Part shown: in pieces, positions 7,936-16,253 of the stretch
How the letters are laid out: each line of letters opens with the position of its first letter
Numbering within the stretch: the stretch's first letter is position 1
Assembly: GCA_942490885.1 (NCBI GenBank)
Contig: CALNYT010000002.1
Span: forward strand, 2,976,001-3,040,000
Length of the DNA stretch: 64,000 bases
From: Oceanirhabdus sp942490885
Lineage (GTDB): Bacteria > Bacillota > Clostridia > Clostridiales > Clostridiaceae
Direction: 5' to 3'
Position numbers and translations under genes: made by a program
Notes under the pieces: model-generated
Databases searched by the model: none
Seen by the model: only the letters and a program-made list of their open reading frames with translations
What the model was told of the DNA's origin: nothing

Positions 7936-9026
7936 ATTTCTAATAACCCTTGCTTCAATATATTCCTACTGGCATTTATATCCCTATCATGAATGCTATC
8001 GCATTTAGGACATCTCCATTTTCGTACATGCAGTGGCATTTCATCTAAAACATGACCACAATTATTACATGTTTTAGATGATGGATACCATCTATTTATT
8101 TTATGAATTTTTCTTCCATACCATTTTGCTTTATAATCTAAAATAGTAACAAATTTATACCAACTTACATCTGAAATACTTTGAGCTAATTTATCATTCT
8201 TCATCATATTTTTAACTGATAAATCTTCAAGAATTATAACTTGATTATCGCTTATAATTCTTTTAGATAGCTTATGGATGAAGTCCAATCTTTGATTAGA
8301 TATACGTTCATGTAGTCTAGCAACCTTTTTTCTTTGCTTATTCCAATTGTTACTACCTTTTTCTTTACTACTTAATTTTCTTTGTTCTTTTGCCAATTTA
8401 TCTAATGACTTTTTTAGATACTTAGGATTTTCAATCTTTTCACCATTTGATAATATTGCAAAATGACTTAACCCTAAATCTATACCAATATTCCCCGATA
8501 CTTTTTTTAATGGCTCTGTCTTTGTTTCAACACATATAGATACAAAATATTTACCACTTGATGTTTTAGAAACAGTAGCGTTTATTATTCTACCTTCAAC
8601 ATATCTATGAATTTTTGCATTAACATATTTCAATTTAGGCAGTTTTATTTTATCTTTTTTTATATCAATATTGTTATTTACAAAATTACTTGTATATGTT
8701 TTATAGTTGTCTCTTTTACTTTTGAATTTTGGTCTTTCTGCTCTACCCTCAAAAAAATTTTTGAATGCAGTATCAAGATTTCTTAGTGACATCTGCAGTG
8801 ATGTACTATCAACTTCTTTAAGCCATACAAATTCTTTTTTCATATTTGGTAATTGATTTTGTTGTTCTGTATATTTCATACATCTTTTTTCAGTTTTATA
8901 TATTTCATTCCTTTGATTTAAGAAATGATTATATACATATCTTGAACAACCAAAAGATTTTTCAATAATCTTTATTTGATTTTCATTTGGATATATTCTG
9001 AATTTATACGCTTTGTTGATTTTCAA
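7929..9026 (-). CDS. tnpB: TnpB RNA-guided endonuclease (copy 1)
   Basis: A 365-residue TnpB of the IS1341/OrfB type, the RNA-guided nuclease ancestral to Cas12. The RuvC residues are intact: Asp in 'GNIGIDLGLSHF', Glu in 'VIILEDLSVKNMM', and Asp in 'SIHDRDINASRNIL'. The zinc ribbon has CNNC...CPKC spacing. The N-terminal 'YKFRIYPNENQI' and 'FGCSRYVYNHFL' are typical. The start at TTG 9026 is chosen because it gives the same length as copy 2; an in-frame GTG lies four codons earlier. It appears functional. Its expected role is to cut the empty donor site and so keep the element. Confidence 0.93.
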   Translation of the reverse strand: MKINKAYKFRIYPNENQIKIIEKSFGCSRYVYNHFLNQRNEIYKTEKRCMKYTEQQNQLPNMKKEFVWLKEVDSTSLQMSLRNLDTAFKNFFEGRAERPKFKSKRDNYKTYTSNFVNNNIDIKKDKIKLPKLKYVNAKIHRYVEGRIINATVSKTSSGKYFVSICVETKTEPLKKVSGNIGIDLGLSHFAILSNGEKIENPKYLKKSLDKLAKEQRKLSSKEKGSNNWNKQRKKVARLHERISNQRLDFIHKLSKRIISDNQVIILEDLSVKNMMKNDKLAQSISDVSWYKFVTILDYKAKWYGRKIHKINRWYPSSKTCNNCGHVLDEMPLHVRKWRCPKCDSIHDRDINASRNILKQGLLEIA

Positions 9027-9181
9027 TGCTTTCAACACCTTTACTCTTTAATACAATCATAACAAATCTCAAGAACATTCATTCTTATTATTTCACATTT
9101 ATGATTTTTTATCCATGTAAAAGTATTAAGATTACGCATTCATCTCCCACTTATAGAAGATGAGAGACTTCTGCTAGTTAC

Positions 9182-9394
9182 GTTAAATAACTCTTGAGAA
9201 ATTCTTTCTTTTGTAACAACAAGAAAATCAATAGCACTGCTTTTGGGATCGAAATCTCCTAATGCAAGTGAGCCATGAATATAAAAACCAATAAATTGAT
9301 CTTTTAAAATATCTTTAACTTCTCTATAAAGCATATCTATAATACAGTACACATCTTTATATTTTAATAATTTTTTATTCATTAAAAACCCCAT
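9182..9394 (-). pseudogene. Nucleotidyltransferase (aminoglycoside adenylyltransferase-like), truncated by tnpB element
   Basis: About 70 N-terminal residues remain: 'GFYIHGSLALGDFDP' followed by 'SSAIDFLVVTK'. This is the GS-x(n)-DxD nucleotidyltransferase motif of ANT-type enzymes, but the first catalytic Asp of the usual S-D-I-D is Ala here. Directly after 'SQELFN' the reading frame runs into the left end of the tnpB element at its TTTAAC target. The downstream half is not found on the other side, so the gene is dead and probably also deleted. Confidence 0.75.
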
Positions 9395-9409
9395 TCAACA
9401 TCCAACTAA

Positions 9410-9976
9410 TTATAAATATTTAATATATAGTAGTCTTTCAGTCTTTACTTCCTTATTATCTATAATTTCATCTTTCATGAACTTCTCAGTTAATTTAAAT
9501 CCAAGCTTTTCTACACATCTTTGAGAATTTATATTGTCTGGCTTTACTGTTGCACGTAATCTGGTATAATTACCATCTAATTTTATTAGTTCCATTAATT
9601 TTTTTATTGAAGTAGATATTAATCCTTGACCCCAATACTCTTCGTTTAGTGCATATCCGATTGTTAATGTACTTGGATCTTCCTTTTCAAGAAATCTTAT
9701 AACCCCAACACATTTCTCAGAATGGCTCTCATAAATCCCCAGATATAAATTATTTCCTTCTTTAATTCGCTGATCAATTACTTCTATAAATTCTTCTGTA
9801 TCTTTCGTAGAAGTATGTGTCTTTCTTACAACATACTTTGCTATTTTTTCATTACTATACATTTCAAAAAGATCTTCTACGTCTTCCTTATTGATATAGC
9901 GAATTAGATATTTATCTGATATATTAACTGGCAGCTCATTATGTATTATACTTAACATACCTAATCTCCTATTCAC
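9410..9976 (-). CDS. GNAT acetyltransferase, RimJ/RimL type
   Basis: A 188-residue acetyltransferase: 'YLIRYINKEDVEDLFEMYSNEKIAKYV', then 'TIGYALNEEYWGQGLISTSI' (Q-G-L-I acetyl-CoA loop), then 'RATVKPDNINSQRCVEKLGF'. This order and length match Firmicutes RimJ/RimL-like enzymes. Substrate unknown. It lies between a truncated nucleotidyltransferase and a broken GNAT gene but is itself intact. Confidence 0.85.
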   Translation of the reverse strand: MNRRLGMLSIIHNELPVNISDKYLIRYINKEDVEDLFEMYSNEKIAKYVVRKTHTSTKDTEEFIEVIDQRIKEGNNLYLGIYESHSEKCVGVIRFLEKEDPSTLTIGYALNEEYWGQGLISTSIKKLMELIKLDGNYTRLRATVKPDNINSQRCVEKLGFKLTEKFMKDEIIDNKEVKTERLLYIKYL

Positions 9977-9979
9977 ACT

Positions 9980-10339
9980 TTATTTTGTAAATTCCACACT
10001 CAAAAGACGTGTTTTAGTAACAAATCCAACGCTCTCTAATGTCATTTTTGACAATTCATTATAATACCAACAACCACATATAGGAATCTGATTATTTTTA
10101 TAACACCAATTCTTTCAATTTCAAATTCTTTAAGCATAGTTCTAAAAATATCCTGGCTATATTTTAAAAACTTTGTTCTTATATAAAATTGAGTTAGTAA
10201 TTTACTATCGTATATGGCACAATATCCAACAGTATTTACGCTATCACCAATCAAATAAAAATTTGAATCAAAAATATGGTTCTCCAGACCATATAGTAAT
10301 ACTATCATCTTCCCCTATATACTCAAAGGTAGAATACAT
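9980..10339 (-). pseudogene. GNAT acetyltransferase pseudogene with two frameshifts
   Basis: Three frames must be joined to follow one protein: 'MYSTFEYIGEDDSITIWSGE' in the first, 'FYLIGDSVNTVGYCAIYDSK' and on to 'EFEIERIGVIK' in the second, then 'PICGCWYYNELSKMTLESVG' and 'FVTKTRLLSVEFTK' in the third. The final segment is a typical GNAT C-terminus. Frame breaks fall near 10277 and 10100. An 88-codon ORF (10042-10308) is only the middle piece. Confidence 0.65.
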
Positions 10340-10363
10340 TTTGATTTTTTCATTCTCATTGAA

Positions 10364-10885
10364 CTAGAACTTATTAATATATGTTGTAACTCGAAAATCA
10401 TCATTCACAGTTGTAAATTCCTGATAATCTTTATTCTTTATACTTTTGATTTTATTTAAATCCTTATTTGGTGAAGGTGAAATAATATCTCCATTAGGTC
10501 CTCCATTAGGCATAGCTGGTCCATCTATATCATGAAAATACAATGGCAATCCTTCACTAAAAAACATATTTGTCGTAGCTGGATTTTGACGTTGATGATG
10601 AATATGCAAATGCGGTTCACTTGTAGCACCTGAATTTCCTACTCTAGCGATTGGTGTCCCTTCTTTTATATCTTGTCCCTCATGTACCAATATAGATCCT
10701 TTTTTTAGATGTGCAAATACCAAATAGGTTCCTGTCTCTTCTATTTGCAAATAAATAAAGTTTCCTGCCAAAGTTTTATTGTCTTCTGAACCTGGTAAAA
10801 TATCATCCTCCTGATCATATGCTGCTACTATTTTCCCAGTGACAGGAGCAACCACTTCTTCATATCGAACTCCTTTTATATGTCC
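10364..10885 (-). pseudogene. M23-type (LytM) peptidase, 5'-truncated
   Basis: The open frame begins directly after a stop with 'GHIKGVRYEEVVAPVTGKIV', already inside the M23 beta-sheet domain, and shows 'FAHLKKGSILVHEGQDIKEG' and the zinc-binding 'EPHLHIH' motif. The N-terminal part, including the first metal-binding His/Asp pair, is missing. An internal GTG (10855) could start a 163-residue product, but it has no plausible ribosome binding site. M23 enzymes are normally secreted cell-wall endopeptidases; this copy lacks any export signal and is probably a relic. Confidence 0.6.
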
Positions 10886-10896
10886 TTAATAAATAT

Positions 10897-11493
10897 TTAT
10901 ATTGTACATACAATATTTGACATCTCTCCATTTAGTTTTGTTTCAACTATACTCTTAATAGCCCCTTCACTATCCAATATTATTGATATTATTGCAGGCA
11001 TTTCAAGACTCTTCCAGAAGTGATAGTCACATTTTTTCTCATAATAATTTAGTAATACTCCTAGAAATGTTCCATGTGTCCCTACTATAATTGTTTTACC
11101 TTTATTATCTCTGATAATTTCTTCAATAGCTTTTATTCCTCTATCTTGAACTTCTCTAAGAGATTCACCATGATTTAATTTATAATCAAAATTATTCCAC
11201 TGCTTAAGTGCAAATGTATCAAAGTCATCAATAAAACAATCCGAAACCCTACGCTCTCTTAAATCATCAACTATTTGAATTTCAAATTTTTTATGTTCTG
11301 CATAGGACTTAATAGTATCAATTGCTCTTTTATATGGACTTGAGTAAATTACATCTATATCTTTACTCTTTAAAATATTAAATACATCATTTCTTTGTTC
11401 TTCCCCTTCTTTTGATAAAGCTCTTTCTTTATCATCAGGTGTATATTCTACTTTTGCATGTCTAACCATAATAAGTTCCGTATGCTCCCTCAT
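10897..11493 (-). CDS. Histidine phosphatase family protein
   Basis: A 198-residue phosphoglycerate-mutase-like (branch 1 histidine phosphatase) protein. The phosphorylated His lies in 'LIMVRHAKVEY', the second Arg in 'DVIYSSPYKRAIDT', the acid in 'LRERRVSD', and the second His in 'TIIVGTHGTFLGVLL'. All catalytic residues are present. Substrate is not predictable; members include sugar-phosphate and nucleotide phosphatases. A GGAGGAGA site precedes the ATG. Confidence 0.88.
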   Translation of the reverse strand: MREHTELIMVRHAKVEYTPDDKERALSKEGEEQRNDVFNILKSKDIDVIYSSPYKRAIDTIKSYAEHKKFEIQIVDDLRERRVSDCFIDDFDTFALKQWNNFDYKLNHGESLREVQDRGIKAIEEIIRDNKGKTIIVGTHGTFLGVLLNYYEKKCDYHFWKSLEMPAIISIILDSEGAIKSIVETKLNGEMSNIVCTI

Positions 11494-11781
11494 AACTCTC
11501 CTCCATAAACATTCACTAATTTAAAACTCTACTTTATTTGTTTAAATAACTTAATTTTTATTATATTCATAAAATTCTTTATAACAATATTATATATTGG
11601 AATAATTCTCAGTGTAAACTAATTTATTTCAATTAACCGACAATTACTTCTCACATTACATATTAAGTATTAATTAGGTAAACACATCAGCAATAAAATA
11701 CATCCTAATATTTTCAAAGGTTATACTTATTACAACTGGATAAACTAATATTGAATAAAAATATAAGGAGTTGTTTTATAA

Positions 11782-11985
11782 ATGCCTATACCTACAGGAT
11801 CAAATCATAATTACGAACATAATAATATCAACCCTAATAATCCTAATTTAGATAGTTCCTTGGATTCAATTGCTTCAAACACTCTGTCCAAGAATGTTCC
11901 CTTAAGTAACTTAAATGAAAAATTCATTCGGCAAGAGAAAATTAATGAAAAAATGAAAGACGCTTTGAATAATATAACTGAATAA
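11782..11985 (+). CDS. Small Asn-rich hypothetical protein, 67 residues
   Basis: A hydrophilic small protein (starts MPIPTGSNHNYEHNN) with an Asn/Ser-rich N-terminal half and a charged helical C-terminus (FIRQEKINEKMKDALN). The AAGGAG site and a strong terminator overlapping the stop codon support a real, monocistronic gene. The 288 bases upstream hold no other gene. I do not recognise the family. Confidence 0.7.
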   Translation: MPIPTGSNHNYEHNNINPNNPNLDSSLDSIASNTLSKNVPLSNLNEKFIRQEKINEKMKDALNNITE

Positions 11986-12005
11986 AGCACGCCACGCGTG
12001 CTTTT
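11984..12005 (+). terminator. Intrinsic terminator
   Basis: AAAGCACGC and GCGTGCTTT form a perfect 9-bp stem with a three-base loop and a T-rich tail, overlapping the stop codon of the 67-residue protein. Confidence 0.85.
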
Positions 12006-12093
12006 AAAAAAGTATTATGATTGATTAGCCCAGATATTTAATAGTTATTTTGATCACTAATAAGATTTCTTACCTACTCATACCCTTCCTTTA

Positions 12094-13476
12094 CTAAGCC
12101 ACTGATTTCTTCTCATCATCCCAAATAGATAATTTTGAAGTATATATCTTTTTGAAAAAGCTAAGAACTACAATTAATCCAATTACTTCCGCTATCACAA
12201 ATGATATCCAAACCGCATCAAGCCCTACAAATTTACCTAACAAATATGCAGCTGGTAGCAATACAACTATTTGTCTTATAAATGAAACAATCATACTGAT
12301 ATAAGCAACTCCCATTCCTTGAAATGAGGATCCTAGTACTATTGATAAAGCCGCAAGTGGATAGCCTATACTAATTGTTCTAAATGTAACTACTCCAATT
12401 GCTGTCATTTCCTCAGTACTCTTAAAAATAGTTAACAGTTGTGCAGGAAATATTTGAAATATTATCATACCAATAGACATAAACGATACTGCTGAAATTG
12501 CCGCTACTTTTATAGTCTTCATTATTCGTGCCTTATTCTTTGCTCCAAAGTTATATCCAATAATCGGCATAGTGCCTTGTGATAACCCGAATATAGGCAT
12601 AAATACAAATGATTGAAGTTTAAAATAAACACCTAAAACCGCTACTGGAGTTTCTCCAAAACCAGCTAGTATCTTATTAAGTCCTATAAGCATAACTGAC
12701 CCTAATGCTTGCATTAACGCTACCGGAAGTCCTACTATTAGTATTTGTTTTGTTATAGTTTTTGAATATTTAAAATTTCTCATATCAAGTTTCAAGTGAT
12801 TATTGCCTCTAAATAATACAAAAAGAATAAAACACATAGAGGAAACTTGCCCAATAATTGTTGCAATTGCAGCTCCCTTAACTCCCATTGCAGGAAGCCC
12901 AAACCACCCGAATATAAATATTGGATCAAGTATTATGTTTACAAGTGCACCAATTATCTGTGAAATCATAGGTTTCATCATATCTCCACTACCTTGAAGG
13001 ATACTCATCCCTGCTTGTGCAAATAAACTACCAAATGAAAATACCATTATTATTCTTAGATAATCTGATCCAAATCTTATTATCTCTCCGTTATCAGTAA
13101 ATAATCCGAAGAATATATTTGATAATATCAATCCTAGAATAGCTAACATTACATAAAGTATGCTGCTAATCAAGAATCCATGTTCTGCTGCAAGAGTAGC
13201 TGATTTAATATCTTTCTCACCTATTTTTCTAGAAACTAGTGAACTAATTCCAACCCCTAGACCTACAAAGCATGCAATAATTATAAGTTGAATAGGGAAT
13301 GCTAATGATACAGCTGTTAATGCATTTTCTCCTATTCTTGCTACGAACATACTGTCCACAATATTATATAGTGCTTGCACCATCATTGCTAATATAGCTG
13401 GTAATGACATTTTAAAAATTAACTTTGGTATAGGCATTTCGCCCATTCTATTAGCTTTTGTTTTTTCCACTTTCAT
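12094..13476 (-). CDS. MATE family multidrug efflux transporter
   Basis: A 460-residue, twelve-helix MATE exporter (NorM/DinF superfamily), which drives drugs or toxic metabolites out using Na+ or H+. Seen: 'MPIPKLIFKMSLPAILAMM' entry helix, 'SLAFPIQLIIIACFVGLGVG', the internal repeat 'GLSQGTMPIIGYNFGAKN' typical of MATE half two. It overlaps the marR start-distal end by 26 bases and has its own GAAGGAG site, so it is cotranscribed with and probably repressed by the MarR regulator. Substrate unknown. Confidence 0.92.
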   Translation of the reverse strand: MKVEKTKANRMGEMPIPKLIFKMSLPAILAMMVQALYNIVDSMFVARIGENALTAVSLAFPIQLIIIACFVGLGVGISSLVSRKIGEKDIKSATLAAEHGFLISSILYVMLAILGLILSNIFFGLFTDNGEIIRFGSDYLRIIMVFSFGSLFAQAGMSILQGSGDMMKPMISQIIGALVNIILDPIFIFGWFGLPAMGVKGAAIATIIGQVSSMCFILFVLFRGNNHLKLDMRNFKYSKTITKQILIVGLPVALMQALGSVMLIGLNKILAGFGETPVAVLGVYFKLQSFVFMPIFGLSQGTMPIIGYNFGAKNKARIMKTIKVAAISAVSFMSIGMIIFQIFPAQLLTIFKSTEEMTAIGVVTFRTISIGYPLAALSIVLGSSFQGMGVAYISMIVSFIRQIVVLLPAAYLLGKFVGLDAVWISFVIAEVIGLIVVLSFFKKIYTSKLSIWDDEKKSVA

Positions 13477-13921
13477 AGTTCTCCTTCATTTCTTTTGATT
13501 TTAATTGTGCTCGTTTATTAATTTTCTCAATTGTTCCATTAAATATTAACAACTCTTCTTCTGTCAAAAAGTCCATAAGTGATTTATCCCATTCTTTTAA
13601 CAACCCAAAAATCACCGGTTTTATTTCATCCATTTTATTTGTAAGGAAGAGTTCATATGCTCTCTTATCTTTGGACTTAACTCGTCTCTCAATGTATCCT
13701 AAATCAACAAGGCTCTTAACAGTTCTTGCCATTACACTTTTATCATAATTTAGTACTTCAATAAGTTGCTCCTGATTTGCCCCATCGTTTCCATATAGAA
13801 CGAGTAGAATTAATCCTTGTGTGGCTGTTAGTCCATACGGTTTCATTCCATAATTGAAGTAAATCCTAAAATGCTTGGTTATATTTGACATATTTTTCCC
13901 AAAGTACTGATTAACTTTCAA
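13451..13921 (-). CDS. MarR family transcriptional regulator
   Basis: A 156-residue winged-helix regulator: 'LTATQGLILLVLYGNDGANQ' then 'EQLIEVLNYDKSVMARTVKS' (recognition helix) and 'YIERRVKSKDKRAYELFLT' (wing). It starts at TTG with an AGGAGGTC site. It is the first gene of a two-gene unit with the MATE exporter. Two identical dyad sites in its promoter region are its likely operators, suggesting autorepression relieved by a drug-like ligand. Confidence 0.9.
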   Translation of the reverse strand: MKVNQYFGKNMSNITKHFRIYFNYGMKPYGLTATQGLILLVLYGNDGANQEQLIEVLNYDKSVMARTVKSLVDLGYIERRVKSKDKRAYELFLTNKMDEIKPVIFGLLKEWDKSLMDFLTEEELLIFNGTIEKINKRAQLKSKEMKENYESGKNKS

Positions 13922-13986
13922 AACAGACCTCCTACAGTGACTTAAATGTTTAGTAATTAGTCACTATTATTTATACCATCTAAAAA

Positions 13987-14042
13987 TAGTTGCAAAAACA
14001 ACTATAATTCAATTTATCATATTTTAGTTGTTTTTGCAACTA
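13987..14042. promoter_or_regulatory. Twin MarR operators
   Basis: Two exact 18-bp copies of TAGTTG-N6-CAACTA (13987-14004 and 14025-14042), in opposite orientation and 38 bp apart, lie 66-121 bp upstream of marR. Each is itself palindromic, as MarR dimers require. A TATAAA -10-like box follows the proximal copy on the minus strand. The rest of 13922-14372 holds nothing else I can identify. Confidence 0.7.
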
Positions 14043-14372
14043 TATCCTCCTAGTCCTTTCAGCTCTAAAGATTAAAATATAGTTCGGTCTATTTATAAAT
14101 CATAATCTGGTTGTAAAAATTTTACAGTTGGTTATCTGTAATTTTTTAAAAAAGAGTAAGCATATTTTTGAAATCAAAGTTAAAAATTTTGCCATAATCT
14201 TTACTTTTTATCACCCCCATAGTACAATTTATATATCATAATCTACTTTCACAAATCAAATGTTTTGTGGCAAATTCTCACAAATATTCTTTTTTGGTAA
14301 TTTACTCTTTTCTATAAAAATCATATTATTTAGTAAATTAAATTTCTTAATAGAAAGGAGATAGATTAGATT

Positions 14373-16076
14373 ATGGTAAATTATGAAAGAATTAACACAT
14401 CAAAACCTGAAGGAATTGAATATAAAAAAGCATATCTAATTGGTGCAGGTATTGCTTCATTAGCTGCTGCTGAATACCTAATCCGTGATGGTCATATGGA
14501 CGGTAAAAATATTATTATTTTAGAGCAAGATAATATTTCCGGTGGTTCTATGGACGGTGCAGGAAATGCAGAAGATGGATATGTTGCACGTGGCGGAAGA
14601 GAAATGGAAGAACATTATGAATGTATGTGGGATTTATTCGCAGGAGTACCATCATTAGATAACCCAGGAAAAAGTGTTTTAGATGAATTTAGAGAACTTA
14701 ACATTAATGATCCTAACTTCTCTAACTGTCGTGTAATTGCTAACCGTGGAGAAAAACTTGATTTTTCAACGCTTGGACTAGAAAAACATCATGTTAAACA
14801 ACTTACTAAGTTATTTCTTGCAACAGAAGATGCTTTAGGTGCAACTACTGTTGAACAATTTTTCGATGCTTCATTCTTCGAAACCGATATGTGGTTATAT
14901 TGGAGAAGTATGTTTGCATTTGAAAATTGGCACAGTCTTGTAGAAATGAAACGCTATATGCATCGTTTTATGCATTTAATGCCAGGAATGAGCAAAATGG
15001 AAGGTTTAGTATTTACTAAATATAATCAATACGATTCAATGATTCTTCCACTAAAAAAATTGTTAGAGTCAAAAGATGTAGTATTCAACTATAATACACA
15101 AGTAACTGATTTAGATATAGATATAACTGCAGATAAAAAAACAGTTAGAGGAATTCATATAACTCGTGATGGTGAAAGAGAAGAATTTATTAAAACTACA
15201 GAAAATGATTTAGTATTCTTTACTAATGGATCTATGACAGAAAATTCTACACTTGGAAGTATGGATAACGCCCCTATTTTGGATAGGAGCGAAGGTGGGT
15301 GCTGGAGTCTATGGAAAAAAATAGCTAAAAAAGATGCTTCATTCGGAAACCCAGAAGTATTCTGCGGGAATATTGATAAAAGCAAATGGGAATCATATAC
15401 AATAACTGCTAAAGGTCCAAAAATGAGAAAACTTATCGAGAAATTCGCTGGACGAGAAATAGCTCCACATAAAACTGTAACAGGTGGAATTATTACAGTT
15501 AAAGACTCAAACTGGTTATTAAGCGTTACTGTTAATAGACAACCTCAGTTTACTAATCAACCTGATGATGTTATAGTTTTATGGGCATATGCTTTATTCC
15601 CTGATAATGAAGGTGATTTCATTAAAAAGAAAATGTGCGACTGTACTGGTAAAGAATTATTACAAGAACTTTTATATCATCTAGGTATCGATGAAAAAGA
15701 TATGCATGAATATATTGATACATCAATTGTAATTCCTGCTATGATGCCTTATATTACAAGTCAATTTATGCCTCGCATTAAAACAGATAGACCAGAAGTT
15801 GTACCTGCTGGTAGTACAAACCTTGCATTTTTAGGTCAATTTGCAGAAATTAAAGATGATTGTGTATTTACTGTTGAATATTCAGTTCGTTCTGCTATTA
15901 TGGCTGTATATACTTTACTTGGACTTGAAAAAAAACCACCTGAAATATATCCTAGCCAATATGATATACGTGTTGTTGCTAATGCAACTAAAGCATTGTA
16001 TAGTGGAAATCCTTTACCAGCTGAATCAATTATTAAAAAGTTATTAAAAGATACAACTTTAGATGGATTAATATAA
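14373..16076 (+). CDS. ohyA: Oleate hydratase (first copy)
   Basis: A 567-residue FAD-dependent fatty acid hydratase that adds water to cis-9 double bonds (oleate to 10-hydroxystearate). Seen: FAD dinucleotide motif 'AYLIGAGIASLAAAEYLIRD', the 'GGSMDGAGN' loop, the catalytic-Glu motif 'RGGREMEEHYEC', and 'KYNQYDSMILPL' carrying the active-site Tyr. The length is normal for the soluble cytosolic/membrane-peripheral family. An AAGGAG site lies about 12 bases before the ATG, slightly long. In other bacteria this enzyme detoxifies host unsaturated fatty acids. Followed by its own terminator and a second copy. Confidence 0.95.
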   Translation: MVNYERINTSKPEGIEYKKAYLIGAGIASLAAAEYLIRDGHMDGKNIIILEQDNISGGSMDGAGNAEDGYVARGGREMEEHYECMWDLFAGVPSLDNPGKSVLDEFRELNINDPNFSNCRVIANRGEKLDFSTLGLEKHHVKQLTKLFLATEDALGATTVEQFFDASFFETDMWLYWRSMFAFENWHSLVEMKRYMHRFMHLMPGMSKMEGLVFTKYNQYDSMILPLKKLLESKDVVFNYNTQVTDLDIDITADKKTVRGIHITRDGEREEFIKTTENDLVFFTNGSMTENSTLGSMDNAPILDRSEGGCWSLWKKIAKKDASFGNPEVFCGNIDKSKWESYTITAKGPKMRKLIEKFAGREIAPHKTVTGGIITVKDSNWLLSVTVNRQPQFTNQPDDVIVLWAYALFPDNEGDFIKKKMCDCTGKELLQELLYHLGIDEKDMHEYIDTSIVIPAMMPYITSQFMPRIKTDRPEVVPAGSTNLAFLGQFAEIKDDCVFTVEYSVRSAIMAVYTLLGLEKKPPEIYPSQYDIRVVANATKALYSGNPLPAESIIKKLLKDTTLDGLI

Positions 16077-16096
16077 ATATTATAATTAGAAATATC

Positions 16097-16123
16097 AAAA
16101 GGAAGTCATTTGACTTCCTTTTG
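16097..16123 (+). terminator. Intrinsic terminator of first oleate hydratase
   Basis: GGAAGTCA and TGACTTCC pair with a two-base loop and flanking A/T runs. The second hydratase therefore probably has its own promoter in the 130 bp that follow. Confidence 0.85.
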
Positions 16124-16253
16124 GTGTTTTTACACATTATTGTTAATTTGTTTCATTTTTACACAATAAATCAGTTTTGGTAATTTATTTATTTTTGATA
16201 TATTTGTATGATATATACAGAATATAGTTTACATAATTGAAGGGAGAATAAGT

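Larger units (their letters stand above)
7796..9181 (-). mobile_element. IS200/IS605-type element carrying only tnpB (copy 1)
   Basis: Comparison with copy 2 at 46280-47667 shows similarity beginning just after TTTAAC (on the minus strand) and ending at GAGTTCAC, giving a 1386-bp element. It contains tnpB and its omega-RNA but no tnpA transposase, so mobility would need TnpA in trans. It interrupts a nucleotidyltransferase gene at 9182. Confidence 0.85.
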
